A stretch of DNA of 64,000 bases from G963663775 sp963664255 (GTDB lineage: Bacteria; Bacillota; Clostridia; Oscillospirales; Butyricicoccaceae), in contig OY760938.1 in the NCBI GenBank assembly GCA_963664255.1, forward strand, positions 1,550,001-1,614,000, read 5' to 3'. A program made the translations under genes and the position numbers. Under the pieces are notes generated by a model. That model saw nothing but the letters and a program-made list of their open reading frames with translations. It was not told where the DNA came from and did no database searches. Below are positions 27,220 through 39,962 of the stretch, piece after piece. Position 1 is the stretch's first letter, and every line of letters begins with the position of its first letter.

Positions 27220-27326
27220 GAACCTGTATTCACAACGACAAACCGTTGTATTAGGGAAATCTTTTGTCTTGCCCAGCCAAAAAAATGTTCCCTGCTTCAC
27301 CCGTTCGCGTTTGTGAATACAGGTTC
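27220..27326. repeat. miniature inverted-repeat element, copy 2 (107 bp)
   Basis: Perfect 16-bp terminal inverted repeats GAACCTGTATTCACAA (27220-27235 and inverse at 27311-27326). Compared with copy 1 at 864-1065, it keeps the ends and about 20-30 bp inside each end, but lacks about 95 bp of the centre. No coding frame. It starts 8 nt after the stop of SLH protein 2. Confidence 0.75.
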
Positions 27327-27337
27327 TCAAAAATGAT

Positions 27338-27385
27338 GCCCAAAAGACGGTATGCGCGCAAATTGGCGTATACCGTCTTTTGGGC
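27338..27385. terminator. strong hairpin, probable terminator between converging genes
   Basis: 20-bp stem with one G-U pair (27338-27357 with 27366-27385). The T4 run lies inside the arm, with no long U-run outside. Confidence 0.55.
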
Positions 27386-27413
27386 TACAGAGAGAGGAAA
27401 CTGCAAAAAAGCA

Positions 27414-28352
27414 TCAAGGAGAAAGGTGGGATTCCAACCAGCGGGAAATATCCCCATAGACATCCAAGCGGTTGCATTCGTTTAGAATATCATGCCGTGC
27501 ATCTTTATAAAGGATGGCATCAATCTGCTGCACACCAGCAGCACGATATAGCGGGACGGTTTGCCGAATGCTTTCGCCAAAATGACTCACAGGGTCTTGG
27601 TCACCTGCAAGAAACAGCATGGAGAGCTGGTGCGGGGTCTTTTTGAAGCAGCGCGGCGTATTTGCCTGCTGTACCAGAGAATAGATGTCGCGATATGCCG
27701 AAGCGGTCAGCAAGAAATTGCATTTTTCGTCAAATTGGACACGTTCCACCGCCTGTCGGTCACGGCTGACCCAATCAAAGTTGGACTGGCGGTCGTGCAA
27801 TTTGTGATTGTAACGGAGAAAGGTCATACGCGCCAAAAAGCCACTGCGGTGCGTTGGACCTTTGGAGTGCACGATGGAGTCTGCAACGTGTATCGAAAGC
27901 TGAATCAGCGGCTGGGGACCGACGGTGCCGCACAAAATAACGCCGGTCAAGGGGTGCGGACAGAGCGGCACCGCAATGCGTGACACCAAAGAACCCATGG
28001 CATTGCCAAACAGAAAATAGGGCAGGTTGGGGAAGCGGATATGCATAATGTCGGTTAGTTGCAGCATATCATCTACAAGGTATTTCCAGCCATTTTGTAC
28101 TGCAAAAAACCCAAGGTCGGTTGATTTGGCGGCAGAGGCACCATGCCCAAGATGGTCGTTTCCGCACACCACATACCCCAAACCGCAAAGAAACTTTGCA
28201 AAGGCAGTATAACGAGAAAAATAATCGCAGACATCGTGTGAAATCTGCACCACACCCCGCAGCGCGACACCTTCCGGTTGGAAGAGGTAATAGGCGATGT
28301 CGGTGCTGCCGTTGGCACTTTTATAGATGTTTTGTGTGCATTTAATATTCAT
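27414..28352 (-). CDS. alpha/beta-hydrolase (S33/monoglyceride lipase-like) lacking the nucleophile serine
   Basis: 312 residues from ATG 28352 (GAGGAG 7-8 nt upstream). Overall like the serine aminopeptidase S33/lysophospholipase family: CGNDHLGHGAS, the acid in LAGDQDPV (about Asp253) and the histidine in ARHDILNE (His287). The nucleophile elbow, normally G-H-S-M-G, reads GNAMGS, so the serine is alanine (Ala118), while the rest of the triad remains. The DNA there is GGC AAT GCC ATG GGT with an undisturbed frame. This suggests an inactive binding or scaffold protein, or an enzyme with another nucleophile. Single gene. Confidence 0.85.
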   Translation of the reverse strand: MNIKCTQNIYKSANGSTDIAYYLFQPEGVALRGVVQISHDVCDYFSRYTAFAKFLCGLGYVVCGNDHLGHGASAAKSTDLGFFAVQNGWKYLVDDMLQLTDIMHIRFPNLPYFLFGNAMGSLVSRIAVPLCPHPLTGVILCGTVGPQPLIQLSIHVADSIVHSKGPTHRSGFLARMTFLRYNHKLHDRQSNFDWVSRDRQAVERVQFDEKCNFLLTASAYRDIYSLVQQANTPRCFKKTPHQLSMLFLAGDQDPVSHFGESIRQTVPLYRAAGVQQIDAILYKDARHDILNECNRLDVYGDISRWLESHLSP

Positions 28353-28468
28353 AGACAGCTCCTCTGTCGCAAAAGACTTCAGGATGTATATATCATATCA
28401 TAAAAAGAAATGCAAGACGATGCTTTTTTGCAAAGTTTACAACTCGTTAAAATGTTCTGCGGTTTCTA

Positions 28469-28497
28469 TTGTAATCGGGTAGCATTTGACATATAAT
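28469..28497 (+). promoter_or_regulatory. promoter of the MIF-like gene
   Basis: TTGTAA, 17-nt spacer, TATAAT, 32 nt before the start. Confidence 0.6.
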
Positions 28498-28528
28498 AAA
28501 GTAAATTTAAGAAAATGAGGAATTGTTT

Positions 28529-28873
28529 ATGCCATTTATTCAAGTAAACGTTACCGATAAACTGACAGATACGCAAAAGACTGCCATCAAGAGCGGGCTG
28601 GGTGAAAAAATTACCGTGATTCCCGGGAAAAGTGAACGCGCTTTGATGATTGATATTTCCGATGGACATACACTCTATATGGCGGGAGAACTGCGCGAGC
28701 ACGCTGCCTATATGGATGTGAAAATTTACGGCACGACCGAATTTGAAAATCAAAAGGCATTTACCGAGGCTGCTTTTGCGGTGCTGGAAGAGGCAACAGG
28801 CATTTCTCCCAAAGAAATGTATTTGACCTTTAGCCAGTTTTCGAATTGGGGCGTTGCCGGCACGATGAAGTGA
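28529..28873 (+). CDS. MIF/phenylpyruvate tautomerase-like protein
   Basis: 114 residues from ATG 28529 (GAGGAA 6-7 nt upstream; an ATG two codons earlier would put residues before the catalytic proline). After Met removal, Pro1 starts PFIQVNVTDKL. Length, the repeated beta-alpha-beta layout and KMYLTF-like segment (KEMYLTFSQFSNWG) fit macrophage-migration-inhibitory-factor relatives rather than the 60-residue 4-oxalocrotonate tautomerases. Expected trimer using Pro1 as base for keto-enol tautomerisation. Natural substrate unknown. Stands alone with its own promoter and terminator. Confidence 0.8.
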   Translation: MPFIQVNVTDKLTDTQKTAIKSGLGEKITVIPGKSERALMIDISDGHTLYMAGELREHAAYMDVKIYGTTEFENQKAFTEAAFAVLEEATGISPKEMYLTFSQFSNWGVAGTMK

Positions 28874-28891
28874 TACAGCGGTGCAACGCTG

Positions 28892-28942
28892 AAAAAAGCA
28901 GTCAGTTCCAAGCCTTGGCAGATGGAACTGGCTGTGTTTTTT
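28892..28942. terminator. terminator between the MIF-like gene and birA
   Basis: AAAAAGCAGTCAGTTCCA pairs imperfectly with TGGAACTGGCTGTGTTTTTT. Confidence 0.75.
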
Positions 28943-28960
28943 GGGCGGGTAACCACCAGC

Positions 28961-29932
28961 TTAAAAGCGGATGGAAATCTCGCCACTGGAAAGCGTTTGC
29001 AGCGTGCCGTCAGACCGCTCGACGAGCAGATGACCGCTTGCATCGATGTCTTTGGCAATCGCTTCGTAGGGGGCGTTGTCACCCAAAACCTGTATTTTCG
29101 TTTCAAGCATACAAAGACGCTTTCGATAAGCGGCGAGAAGTGTGGCAGCATCATTTTGCAGCAGCAGGGTGAGATTTGCTTCGGTGTGGTCTAAAATAGC
29201 AGCAGCAAGAACTGCACGGCGCGGTGTGCCTGCGCAATGCTGGCGGAGCGCACAGGCAATCTGTTGGATTTCAGGCGGCAGGGAAGCTGCCAAATCGAGA
29301 TTGACACCAATGCCAAGCACAGCAAAATCGACGGCGCCTGTTTCGCCCTCAATAGAAGCTTCAGTGAGAATGCCGCACAGCTTTTTGTCAGCCAAAAGAA
29401 TGTCGTTGACCCATTTGATGCCGGGGCGGAGGTCGCAGAGCTGTTCGATGGCTTGACAGACCGAAACAGCAGCGGCAAGTGTGATAAGATGGAGCTGCGC
29501 CAATGGCAGACGGGTGCGCAGCAAAACGCTCATGTACAGACCGCCTGCGGGGGAGCAAAAGGTGCGCCCCAAACGCCCTCTGCCAGCGGTTTGCTCCAAG
29601 GCAAGGACGGTGAAGCCGTGTGGTGCCGTGGCATACTGCTGCTTGAGCAGGGTGTTGGTGGAAGGTGTGGAAGGGACAATGCAGAGCGACTGCCCCAGTG
29701 CCTGCGTGTGCAGACAAGCGGACACTGCCGCCGCCGTCAGGCTATCATCTTCCACTTGCAGGCAATAGCCTTCGCCGTGGATGGAATCGATGCGCACGCC
29801 CTCTGCACGCAGGACAGAAATGGCTTTCCAGACAGCGGCGCGGGAAACACCGATGCGTTCGGCAAGCAAGCTGCCACTGACAATCTCACCGCGTGACTGC
29901 TCTAATGCCGCCAATACGAGTTCTCGAACCAT
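28961..29932 (-). CDS. birA: biotin-[acetyl-CoA-carboxylase] ligase / biotin repressor
   Basis: 323 residues from ATG 29932, 9 nt after AAAGG; an ATG nine bases further upstream abuts that site. An N-terminal winged helix-turn-helix (SGSLLAERIGVSRAAVWKAI) identifies the bifunctional BirA type. The ligase core has the biotinyl-AMP loop GRGRLGR (117-123), KWVNDILL and GIGVNLD, and a small C-terminal SH3-like domain follows. It adds biotin to carboxylase or decarboxylase subunits and can repress biotin genes, none of which are in view. Divergent from ylmH. Confidence 0.95.
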   Translation of the reverse strand: MVRELVLAALEQSRGEIVSGSLLAERIGVSRAAVWKAISVLRAEGVRIDSIHGEGYCLQVEDDSLTAAAVSACLHTQALGQSLCIVPSTPSTNTLLKQQYATAPHGFTVLALEQTAGRGRLGRTFCSPAGGLYMSVLLRTRLPLAQLHLITLAAAVSVCQAIEQLCDLRPGIKWVNDILLADKKLCGILTEASIEGETGAVDFAVLGIGVNLDLAASLPPEIQQIACALRQHCAGTPRRAVLAAAILDHTEANLTLLLQNDAATLLAAYRKRLCMLETKIQVLGDNAPYEAIAKDIDASGHLLVERSDGTLQTLSSGEISIRF

Positions 29933-30028
29933 ACAAAACATCCTTTCACTGCAACATCCGTTTCTGCTTTATTGTAAACGATTTGTCAGCAGGATACAAT
30001 AGATTTCCATGGAAAGAGGAGAAAAAGG

Positions 30029-30826
30029 TTGAAATCCAAGTCGCAAATTGTGCGTGAGATTGCACAAAATGAAATAGAAAAAATGCTGCTGGCACATGGG
30101 CTGGATAAGTTGGAAACGTGTCGGATGCATCAGTATCTGACGAGTACCCGCTTTTTGGATTTGCGTGGGCGCACTATGGTGCATCAGGCGGTGCAGCAAT
30201 CTGGCGGAATGGATGCGCTGCTGTTTGCAGGGGGCTATGAAGATGCAGAGCGCACCGTTGCAGTGTTTTTTCCAGACTATATGACGCAGCAGGAAGCAAA
30301 AGCGTGTGCGCCGATTGCTGTTTTGCGAATTGTGAGGCAGGGGCGGACCGCATTAAGCCATCGGGATTATCTGGGGTCGCTGATGGGGCTGCAGATTGAG
30401 CGAGAGTGCATCGGCGATATTTTGGTGCATGAACAAGGGGCAGATGTGGTGGTACTGGCAGACGTGGCGGCATTTTTGCAGCTGCATTTGCAAAAGGTGG
30501 GTCAGCAGCCAGTGACGGTGTCTGCCATCGGACAAGACGAGGTGCAGCTAGCCGCAGAACAGCTGACGATGCGCCAAGGGAATGTTGCGGCTATGCGGCT
30601 GGATAGCGTGGTGGCAGAGGTTTTTGGTCTGTCAAGAGGTGAGGCGCAGGCGGCTGTTGCAAAGGGGCTGGTTTTTTTGAATCATCTGCAATGCGGGAAA
30701 GCCGAAAAGCTGGTGGCGCAGGGCGATAAAATTACCTTGCGGGGCACGGGTCGCGCCAACATTCTGGAGCTTTCCGGCATCAGCCGAAAAGGCAGACAGT
30801 TTTTGCAATATACACGCACAAATTAG
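30029..30826 (+). CDS. ylmH: YlmH-type S4 RNA-binding protein
   Basis: 265 residues from TTG 30029, with AGAGGAG 7 nt upstream and no ATG that fits. The central part has DYLGSLMGLQIERECIGDIL, the signature of the YlmH family, and the C-terminal 70 residues form an S4 domain (AMRLDSVVAEVFGLSRGEAQAAV... GDKITLRG). Family members bind ribosomal 50S-peptidyl-tRNA complexes and help rescue obstructed ribosomes. The gene usually lies in the division cluster near divIVA, but here it stands alone between birA and an SLH gene. Confidence 0.9.
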   Translation: MKSKSQIVREIAQNEIEKMLLAHGLDKLETCRMHQYLTSTRFLDLRGRTMVHQAVQQSGGMDALLFAGGYEDAERTVAVFFPDYMTQQEAKACAPIAVLRIVRQGRTALSHRDYLGSLMGLQIERECIGDILVHEQGADVVVLADVAAFLQLHLQKVGQQPVTVSAIGQDEVQLAAEQLTMRQGNVAAMRLDSVVAEVFGLSRGEAQAAVAKGLVFLNHLQCGKAEKLVAQGDKITLRGTGRANILELSGISRKGRQFLQYTRTN

Positions 30827-30859
30827 CAAAATGGGAAAAATCCTGTAAATGCTGTAAAA

Positions 30860-30888
30860 TTGACATATTTATTATCCTATGTTATATT
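30860..30888 (+). promoter_or_regulatory. strong promoter of SLH protein 3
   Basis: TTGACA, 17-nt spacer, TATATT, leaving a leader of about 100 nt. Confidence 0.75.
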
Positions 30889-30992
30889 TAAGTGTACTTT
30901 GCGAATCAAAATAGAAGAATGAAATTTGCAAAGAAAACCCTTATCATGGGTGTATGGTACGTTGAAGCAAGGAAGAGAGAAAGGAGAAAAAA

Positions 30993-33584
30993 TTGAAAAA
31001 GATTTTTTCTGCACTTTTGGCGAGTGCGATTGTCTTGATGTCTATGCCGGTTGCATGGGCAGCGGATGATCTTTCCGGACACTGGGCGAAAGATTACATC
31101 ACGTATATGAACGATTTGGATATTATGCGACCATCTTCAGACGGAAGCTATAAGCCAGACCAAGTGGTGACGCGCGCAGAGTTTATGCGCTACATGAATC
31201 GCGCCTTTCATTTTACCGAGACGGCAGACATTAGCTTCAGCGATGTGGAGCAATATGATGCCGATGGCGCACAGACATGGTATTATGAACCCATTCAAAT
31301 TGCAGTCAAATATGGGTATATCAATGGCGTGGGCAACAACAAAATGGACCCGCTGGGAAATGTGACGCGCGAGCAGGCGGCGACGATTTTGGGGCGCTTG
31401 CACAAATATACGCCAACGGCAGACACACGCGCGCTGACGTTTTCAGACAAGAGCAGCATTGGGAGCTGGAGCATCGCCTATATTGCGGACGCCGTGAAAA
31501 AGGGATACCTTTCCGGATATCCCGATGGTACATTCCTGCCAAGCGGAAATATTACCCGCGCCGAGCTGGCAAAAATGCTGTATCAATTTATGGGAACTTC
31601 TTTGAATGTGTCAGGCAGCAGCTACACAACATCTGTGCTGCGCAGTGATACAGATAATGTGACGATATGTGAACCGTGTGAGCTGTCTGATGTGACAATC
31701 GACGGGGATTTGTATATCACAGAAGGGGTTTTGGCGGGCACGGTCAATTTAAACAATGTCACGGTAGGCGGAACGATTATCGTGGCAGGCGGGGATGTTG
31801 TGATGGACGGCACCAACGCAGAGCAGTTTGTCATTTCCTCGCCTGTCAATCGACTGCTGCAGGTGACAGCGACCGGAGATACCAATATTGGTGCAACGGA
31901 GATGCAGTCCAGTGCCACCCTGCGGGAAAGCAATCTGTCACTAGGGGCAGGTGGATTTTCAGACTTGACGATTACAGGGGATGAAACCCCAGCGGTGACC
32001 GTGGAGGGCGATGTGTGGGATGTGACTGTGGAGGCTGCGGCAACCATTACCACCACATCTGCGACAACCATTGACCACTTGACGGCGAATGATGCAGTTG
32101 CGGTATCTGGATATGGCACGATTCGGACGGCAACTGTGAATGCGAACGGCTGCGATTTTTCGATGGAACCCGAGGAAGTGGAATTGGGGGGCGGTATCAG
32201 TGCGGTGATTGCCGGCGAGGAAACTGCATCGGAAAATGAGGTTGCGATTTTGCCGACAACCGTTACCTATGATATAGGTGCGGAGAACGGACTGTATCTG
32301 GACTTCGCGTGTGAGAATATCGAGGTGTTCTCGAAGCTGCTGTATGACGAAAAGGCACTGGTGGCGGGAACGGATTATCGCGTGACTGATGAAGGCATTC
32401 GCCTGTATGACACGTGGCTGTCGGAGCTGTCGGTGGGAACACATCTGTTGACGGCAGAGTTTTCGGATGAAACGACGGGCACGATTACCATAAAGGCAGT
32501 GGATTCCTCGCAAAGTACATTGGAAGTTACAGAAGTAAGCTTTGACCGATACAGCGAGGCGGATAATTATGGGAATATATCGGTTGGTGTGAATGTTGCA
32601 ACCGGTGCGGTGCTAAATTCTGTAAAATTGGCAGGGGTGACCTTGACGCGAGGGGATGATTATACCTATAACTCCACAACCTCGGTGGTGGTTTTGCAGA
32701 AAGAAACACTTGCAGAACATGGCGCAGGTACATATGCCGTGATATTTGTGCTGAGCAAAGGCGACGATTTGAAGCTGACCCTTAATATAGAAGATTCTTC
32801 GCCGAAAAACGAACTTTCTGCGACTGAAGTCGACTTTGATAACAACACCTCCAGCGGCGGCTATGCCGATATTATAGTAAAGCTGAATACGCAGGAAGAT
32901 GCAACGCTGAAAAGCATTACAGGGGGCGGAAAAACGCTGGAGTTGGACTGGCAGTATACATATAGCGCAGGCCAGGTTACATTGAGCAAAAGTGCCATTT
33001 CAAGTTTAGCAAGTGCTACCACGAGAGATTATGTTGATTTGACGTTTAACATGAGTACGGGGCTCAACCCCGTGCTGCGTGTAAACTTTGTGGCAACGTA
33101 TGCAGTGGTGGTCAATGTGCAGGATGATTTGAAGGCTGGACTGGAAGGTGTTTCGGTAACCGTTGCCCCCACAAGCACAGACAGCGGATATACCGCTTCG
33201 CAAACCTTTACCACCGGGACTTCTGGGGTTGTGACTGCTTATGTGAAAAAAGGGACATATCTTGTGACAGCATCCGGCGGCGAATTGACAGAGGCGTTGA
33301 CGCGCAGCATTACTGTGTCAGGCAAGCAAACCGTTACGTTGACGGCAACGATTGAGGAAACGGTAAATGTTTATGTCGTAAACAGCAACGGAGCGGCGAT
33401 TTCAGGCGCTACGGTGACCATGGGAGGCGAAACCGCAACCACAAGCAGCAACGGTGTTGCCACGTTTGGCGTTGCCAGAGGAAGTTATACGGTGCGTGTG
33501 ACTTGTTCGGGATATACATCGACAACGCAGAGTGTGACAGTAACAGACAATGCCACGGTGCGTATTAAGATGGCAGCATCTTAA
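30993..33584 (+). CDS. large secreted SLH-domain surface protein 3 (863 aa)
   Basis: TTG start at 30993 with AAAGGAG 7 nt upstream. Signal peptide ending AWAADD. Three SLH repeats to about residue 200 (LSGHWAKDYITYMNDLDIM, VTREQAATILGRL, ITRAELAKMLYQF). Residues about 210-400 are short beta-strand repeats suggesting a small beta-helix (VTIDGDLYITEGVLAG). Residues about 420-700 hold three tandem X2/Ig-like modules with the shared words AGTDYRVTD, RGDDYTYNS and LDWQYTYSA. The last 160 residues are two carboxypeptidase-regulatory-like beta sandwiches (SGATVTMGGETATTSSNGV). No catalytic domain and no sortase motif, so it is likely structural or adhesive on the cell surface. Confidence 0.88.
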   Translation: MKKIFSALLASAIVLMSMPVAWAADDLSGHWAKDYITYMNDLDIMRPSSDGSYKPDQVVTRAEFMRYMNRAFHFTETADISFSDVEQYDADGAQTWYYEPIQIAVKYGYINGVGNNKMDPLGNVTREQAATILGRLHKYTPTADTRALTFSDKSSIGSWSIAYIADAVKKGYLSGYPDGTFLPSGNITRAELAKMLYQFMGTSLNVSGSSYTTSVLRSDTDNVTICEPCELSDVTIDGDLYITEGVLAGTVNLNNVTVGGTIIVAGGDVVMDGTNAEQFVISSPVNRLLQVTATGDTNIGATEMQSSATLRESNLSLGAGGFSDLTITGDETPAVTVEGDVWDVTVEAAATITTTSATTIDHLTANDAVAVSGYGTIRTATVNANGCDFSMEPEEVELGGGISAVIAGEETASENEVAILPTTVTYDIGAENGLYLDFACENIEVFSKLLYDEKALVAGTDYRVTDEGIRLYDTWLSELSVGTHLLTAEFSDETTGTITIKAVDSSQSTLEVTEVSFDRYSEADNYGNISVGVNVATGAVLNSVKLAGVTLTRGDDYTYNSTTSVVVLQKETLAEHGAGTYAVIFVLSKGDDLKLTLNIEDSSPKNELSATEVDFDNNTSSGGYADIIVKLNTQEDATLKSITGGGKTLELDWQYTYSAGQVTLSKSAISSLASATTRDYVDLTFNMSTGLNPVLRVNFVATYAVVVNVQDDLKAGLEGVSVTVAPTSTDSGYTASQTFTTGTSGVVTAYVKKGTYLVTASGGELTEALTRSITVSGKQTVTLTATIEETVNVYVVNSNGAAISGATVTMGGETATTSSNGVATFGVARGSYTVRVTCSGYTSTTQSVTVTDNATVRIKMAAS

Positions 33585-33598
33585 CAGATATATTTGCC

Positions 33599-33705
33599 GT
33601 TTTAGAGCTGGAAAATTTTAATTTCCAGCTCTAAAACAGAAAAAAACAGCTTTTTGTGCTGCGCTGAATGAATAGTTCGGCTCGGCGTGAGAAGCTGTTT
33701 TTTTT
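33599..33705 (+). terminator. double hairpin ending the SLH protein 3 transcript
   Basis: First a 16-bp stem starting GTTTTAGAGCTGGAAA (33599-33614 with 33622-33637). A second hairpin has outer arms AAAAAACAGCTT and AAGCTGTTTTTTTT (33641-33705). The second is a standard terminator. Confidence 0.8.
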
Positions 33706-33756
33706 GATGCAGGGGAGAAAAAATTGTGGACGTGTCGAAAAAAATCAAAAAAGCTG

Positions 33757-33785
33757 TTGACAAAAGGCGTGGGGTGTAGTATTCT
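33757..33785 (+). promoter_or_regulatory. rRNA promoter P1
   Basis: TTGACA, 17-nt spacer, TATTCT. Confidence 0.8.
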
Positions 33786-33851
33786 AATTGAGCTGCTTCC
33801 GAAAGGGATTGGCACCATGCAAATAAAGATTTTCAAAAACTGAAAAAGTTG

Positions 33852-33880
33852 TTGACAAATGTGGGTTTGCATGATATAGT
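33852..33880 (+). promoter_or_regulatory. rRNA promoter P2
   Basis: TTGACA, 17-nt spacer, TATAGT, 95 nt after P1. Tandem promoters are normal for rRNA operons. Confidence 0.85.
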
Positions 33881-33987
33881 AATTAAGCTACTCCGATGCG
33901 ATTGCGAAAAACGTAAAAGCAAATCGGGTTGTGGCAAGTGGTGTTTGGTGAAATTCACTGGATGCTGCGAAAAGCTTTCAGAGGAAA

Positions 33988-34215
33988 GCACTTTGGTTGG
34001 TTTTCGGAAAGAAAATCGACACGCGGTGCAAAATTTCGCTGAAAGCAGAAACAAGTAAATGCGAAGCTAATGGGAGCAAAGTCGATTGCTAACGCAATCG
34101 AGCACCTTGATCAGTTTTTCTGATAAAAACTGACACGCGGTGCAATTTTGCGCCAAAGGCAAATCAGCGGAAGGCACCTTGGCCGAAATCCACGAAGGAT
34201 TTCGACACGCGGTGC
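33988..34215 (+). repeat. three 42-nt structured modules in the rRNA leader
   Basis: Modules at 33988-34029, 34102-34143 and 34174-34215 are each exactly 42 nt. All begin GCAC(C/T)TTG and end GACACGCGGTGC. GCACC can pair with GGTGC. Between lies a stem of about 7-8 bp with a five-base loop, whose sequence differs in each copy yet stays self-complementary. The first and third are followed by nearly the same AAAATTTCGCTGAAAGC. The 530-nt leader between P2 and 16S holds these, the processing strand at 34244 and a small hairpin near 34302-34321. There is no protein gene. Confidence 0.8.
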
Positions 34216-34243
34216 AAAATTTCGCTGAAAGCAAAGAAATTTT

Positions 34244-34267
34244 GCACCTTGTAAATTGAACAATGTA
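34244..34267 (+). other. 5' strand of the 16S precursor processing stem
   Basis: Begins GCACCTTGTAAATTGAAC. It pairs over 24 nt, with three mismatched or wobble positions, with 36020-36043 downstream of 16S. Such stalks are cut by RNase III during rRNA maturation. Confidence 0.8.
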
Positions 34268-34413
34268 AAGCTTAAAGCATACCATTTATGAACCCTGAAA
34301 TTCTTTGAGTTTACTCAAAGATTCAAAGCGGAAGACGAAAATCCGCTAAAAACAAATCGTCAACACGTCAGACTTTAAAAGTCGATTAGAACAGCTTCGG
34401 CTGATTTAATACA

Positions 34414-35953
<1,540 letters not shown>

Positions 35954-36019
35954 AGACCTGTAAGATGAAATAGTTCTTACGTATCCTAGGTCAACAGAGT
36001 TCAGGTAAACTGAAAGCAT

Positions 36020-36043
36020 ACATTGTTCAATTTAGAGGGTGCA
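36020..36043 (+). other. 3' strand of the 16S precursor processing stem
   Basis: Complementary to 34244-34267, closing the 16S loop. Confidence 0.8.
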
Positions 36044-36203
36044 ACTTACTTTTCTTTTGGGAAAAAGGAAAGTAAGCAAAAGAAAACCTAACGATGCAGC
36101 AAAGAACGAAAATTCTGAGCGGAAGAGATAGGTTACCTCAAAAACTGTACCTTCAAAACGGAAATGAGAAGAAACGCTAAGTTTCCGATCCTGTGTGAAC
36201 CAC

Positions 36204-36279
36204 GGGGGTGTAGCTCAGCTGGGAGAGCACCTGCCTTGCAAGCAGGGGGTCAGGAGTTCGATTCTCCTCATCTCCACCA
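36204..36279 (+). tRNA. tRNA-Ala (TGC) in the 16S-23S spacer
   Basis: 76 nt including CCA. Acceptor GGGGGTG with CATCTCC (two G-U pairs), anticodon loop CTTGCAA, T arm AGGAG/CTCCT. Stands before tRNA-Ile. Confidence 0.97.
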
Positions 36280-36350
36280 GCAATCGTAAAAGATTGCGCA
36301 CAAAGGGGCGGAAGGAAGCGAAGAACGGAAAACCGCGCCGAAACTAACAT

Positions 36351-36427
36351 GGGCTTGTAGCTCAGGTGGTTAGAGCACACGCCTGATAAGCGTGAGGTCG
36401 GAGGTTCGAGTCCTCTCAAGCCCACCA
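36351..36427 (+). tRNA. tRNA-Ile (GAT) in the 16S-23S spacer
   Basis: 77 nt including CCA. Acceptor GGGCTTG with CAAGCCC, anticodon GAT. Confidence 0.97.
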
Positions 36428-36903
36428 AAAGCTTAAACGAGCGATAGCGAGTATAAGCTTTACAGGGAGAGAGATACGAAAGTATCTTCAAACCCACCAT
36501 TCATACTACGGCGAGAGCCGAAGGGAAAAGCATCTCGAAGGAACTTCTCGATGCTTGCACCTTGGTTGGATTTCACGAAGAAATCCAACACCGGCACAAA
36601 ATTTTCGCCTATGGCATGAAAATTTTGCACCTTGAAAACTGAACAATAACGAAAGCAAAAGCAACAATAGAGGAAACTAATTTGTTATTCCGCTTTACCT
36701 TGAATAGAGATAAAGCATAAAAAATAAAATGGTTTTTCCAAAAATTGTTGGGAAATGATGTCGCAAGACATCACTACAATAAGCTAAAAAAACAAGTATA
36801 GAAATATACTTTTACCGAGATTTACTCAATAATTTAAGCTGAAAATTCCTAACCGCGACCGTGGTTAGGTCTTACAGAATAAACAGTAGCAGAAATGCTG
36901 CAA
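36428..36903 (+). other. second half of the 16S-23S spacer
   Basis: No gene. It holds a diverged fourth leader-type module at 36557-36597, with the inner stem TTGGATTTC/GAAATCCAA kept and the closing GGTGC lost. It also holds the 5' strand of the 23S processing stem at 36627-36648, complementary to 39795-39816 beyond 23S, and A+T-rich sequence up to the 23S start. Confidence 0.7.
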
Positions 36904-39751
<2,848 letters not shown>

Positions 39752-39794
39752 AATTATATTGGGTTGAATCTCGAAAATAAGCTTTGCGAGTAAG

Positions 39795-39816
39795 TATTGT
39801 TCAGTTTTGAGGGTGT
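39795..39816 (+). other. 3' strand of the 23S precursor processing stem
   Basis: TATTGTTCAGTTTTGAGG and the next four bases pair with 36627-36648. Confidence 0.8.
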
Positions 39817-39962
39817 AATAGAATGTTTTATACGAAGCATAGAACAAGAGAAGGCATCTTCACAAGAGCAGGTTTCTTGAGCGAAAGAGAAAGCACAAAA
39901 GAAGCAGAATGGTTCGGTTTTCTTTTGCATACTTTTCTTTTTTCGTGAAAAGAAAAGTATGT

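Noticed and set aside
29080..29100. AACCTGTATTTTCG inside birA resembling the inverted-repeat end
   Set aside because: The match stops after nine bases and lies within conserved coding sequence.
33599..33637. Hairpin GTTTTAGAGCTGGAAA resembling a Cas9 repeat or guide scaffold
   Set aside because: It is a simple palindrome directly after a gene stop and before a terminator. There are no further repeats, spacers or cas genes.
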